A stretch of DNA of 7,160 nt from Gammaproteobacteria bacterium. GTDB lineage: Bacteria; Pseudomonadota; Gammaproteobacteria; Steroidobacterales; SZUA-146. The notes beneath the pieces are model-generated. The model ran no database searches and had not been told where the DNA came from. It saw nothing but the letters and a program-made list of their open reading frames with translations. The stretch spans positions 1-7,160 of the forward strand of contig JABDLQ010000044.1 of NCBI GenBank assembly GCA_013002925.1. Direction: 5' to 3'. Below, one piece after another: positions 6,827 through 7,160 of this stretch (positions are counted from its first letter, which is position 1; the number at the start of each line of letters is the position of its first letter). The position numbers and the translations under genes are program-made.

Positions 6827-6866
6827 GGCCCAGGCCAGCTTCTCGACTATGGAGCGGTCTCAAAAT

Positions 6867-6892
6867 CTCAATTCAACTTCTCAGTTCAACTT
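6867..6892. repeat. Tandem 13-bp direct repeat
   Basis: CTCAATTCAACTT is followed directly by CTCAGTTCAACTT, one mismatch. It ends a few bases before the left limit of repeat copy B. A target-site duplication would be expected on both sides of an element, so this adjacent tandem is more likely replication slippage. Confidence 0.6.
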
Positions 6893-6895
6893 GTA

Positions 6896-7160
6896 CCCCA
6901 GGGCACCCTCTCTTGATGCTGCGCATCAATTCACCTTGTCGATATTGACGTCCGCGAGCAGTGCGGGTCTGCGATCAGAATTATTGCGTGCATGAAGCTC
7001 ACGACGTCATCACCCGAATTTTCGATCACCTTAAGATTAAACGTCGCCAGCAATCGGCTCACGAACCGAGTGCGCCGTCTATCGGACTGTTACCAACAAG
7101 GTTGACCACACTATTTTGATGCCTGTAACGACCAGGGTGGGGATGCACTCGGACCGGCAC
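6896..7160. repeat. Dispersed direct repeat, copy B (runs off window)
   Basis: The same element as 698-963, same orientation, about 83% identical over 265 bases with one single-base gap. Similarity is still strong at the window edge (ccggcac in both), so the true right end may lie beyond. No frame is open through it on either strand: the minus-strand frame that is open in copy A has a TGA between VGNSPIDGALGS and ADCW here. It sits downstream of the DUF885 gene, the palindrome and the partial copy. Confidence 0.8.

Noticed and set aside
6724..7160. CRISPR or integron attC interpretation of the right-end repeats
   Set aside because: Repeats are of different kinds and irregular spacing, with no spacer array, no attC core sites and no cas or integrase gene.

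Overview
The window looks like a piece of a Gram-negative proteobacterial chromosome. Its proteins resemble those I associate with free-living, probably marine or sediment, Gammaproteobacteria: an Sec-exported PQQ-type beta-propeller, an FG-GAP/thrombospondin-3/dockerin protein, and a DUF885 lipoprotein with an outer-membrane-type lipobox. The taxonomic guess is inference from protein style, since no rRNA or tRNA gene is present. Base composition is moderately GC-rich.

Layout. On the minus strand at the left edge, a VOC-family (glyoxalase/dioxygenase fold) gene is followed after 15 nt by the first ~50 codons of a PLP aminotransferase; they probably form an operon running off the window. An 848-bp stretch without a supported gene follows (548-1395) and contains copy A of a ~266-bp dispersed repeat (698-963). 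Next come two divergent genes for exported proteins sharing a ~190-bp intergenic region: an eight-repeat PQQ-like propeller (minus, 1396-2637) and a seven-repeat FG-GAP protein with C-terminal calcium-binding modules (plus, 2830-4242). After them is a small two-helix membrane protein whose reading frame is broken at a G7 tract (4334-4727). A REP-like palindrome follows, then a DUF885 lipoprotein gene (4837-6723) whose conserved EGWALY motif is interrupted by an in-frame TGA in place of the Trp codon. A second REP-like palindrome follows immediately. The right end carries a short partial repeat copy and then copy B of the long repeat (6896-7160), about 83% identical to copy A by hand alignment and in the same orientation.

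How it fits together. I see no single pathway. The middle of the window encodes envelope or secreted proteins (two propellers, a membrane protein, an outer-membrane-type lipoprotein) and is bracketed by direct repeats. Two neighbouring genes carry apparent lesions (a frameshift and a nonsense codon). These could be local gene decay, assembly error, or recoding/slippage; the sequence alone cannot decide. I did not find a clear new defence, mobile or biosynthetic system. The points most worth checking are the internal TGA, the G7 tract, and the unexplained dispersed repeat with its palindromic companions.
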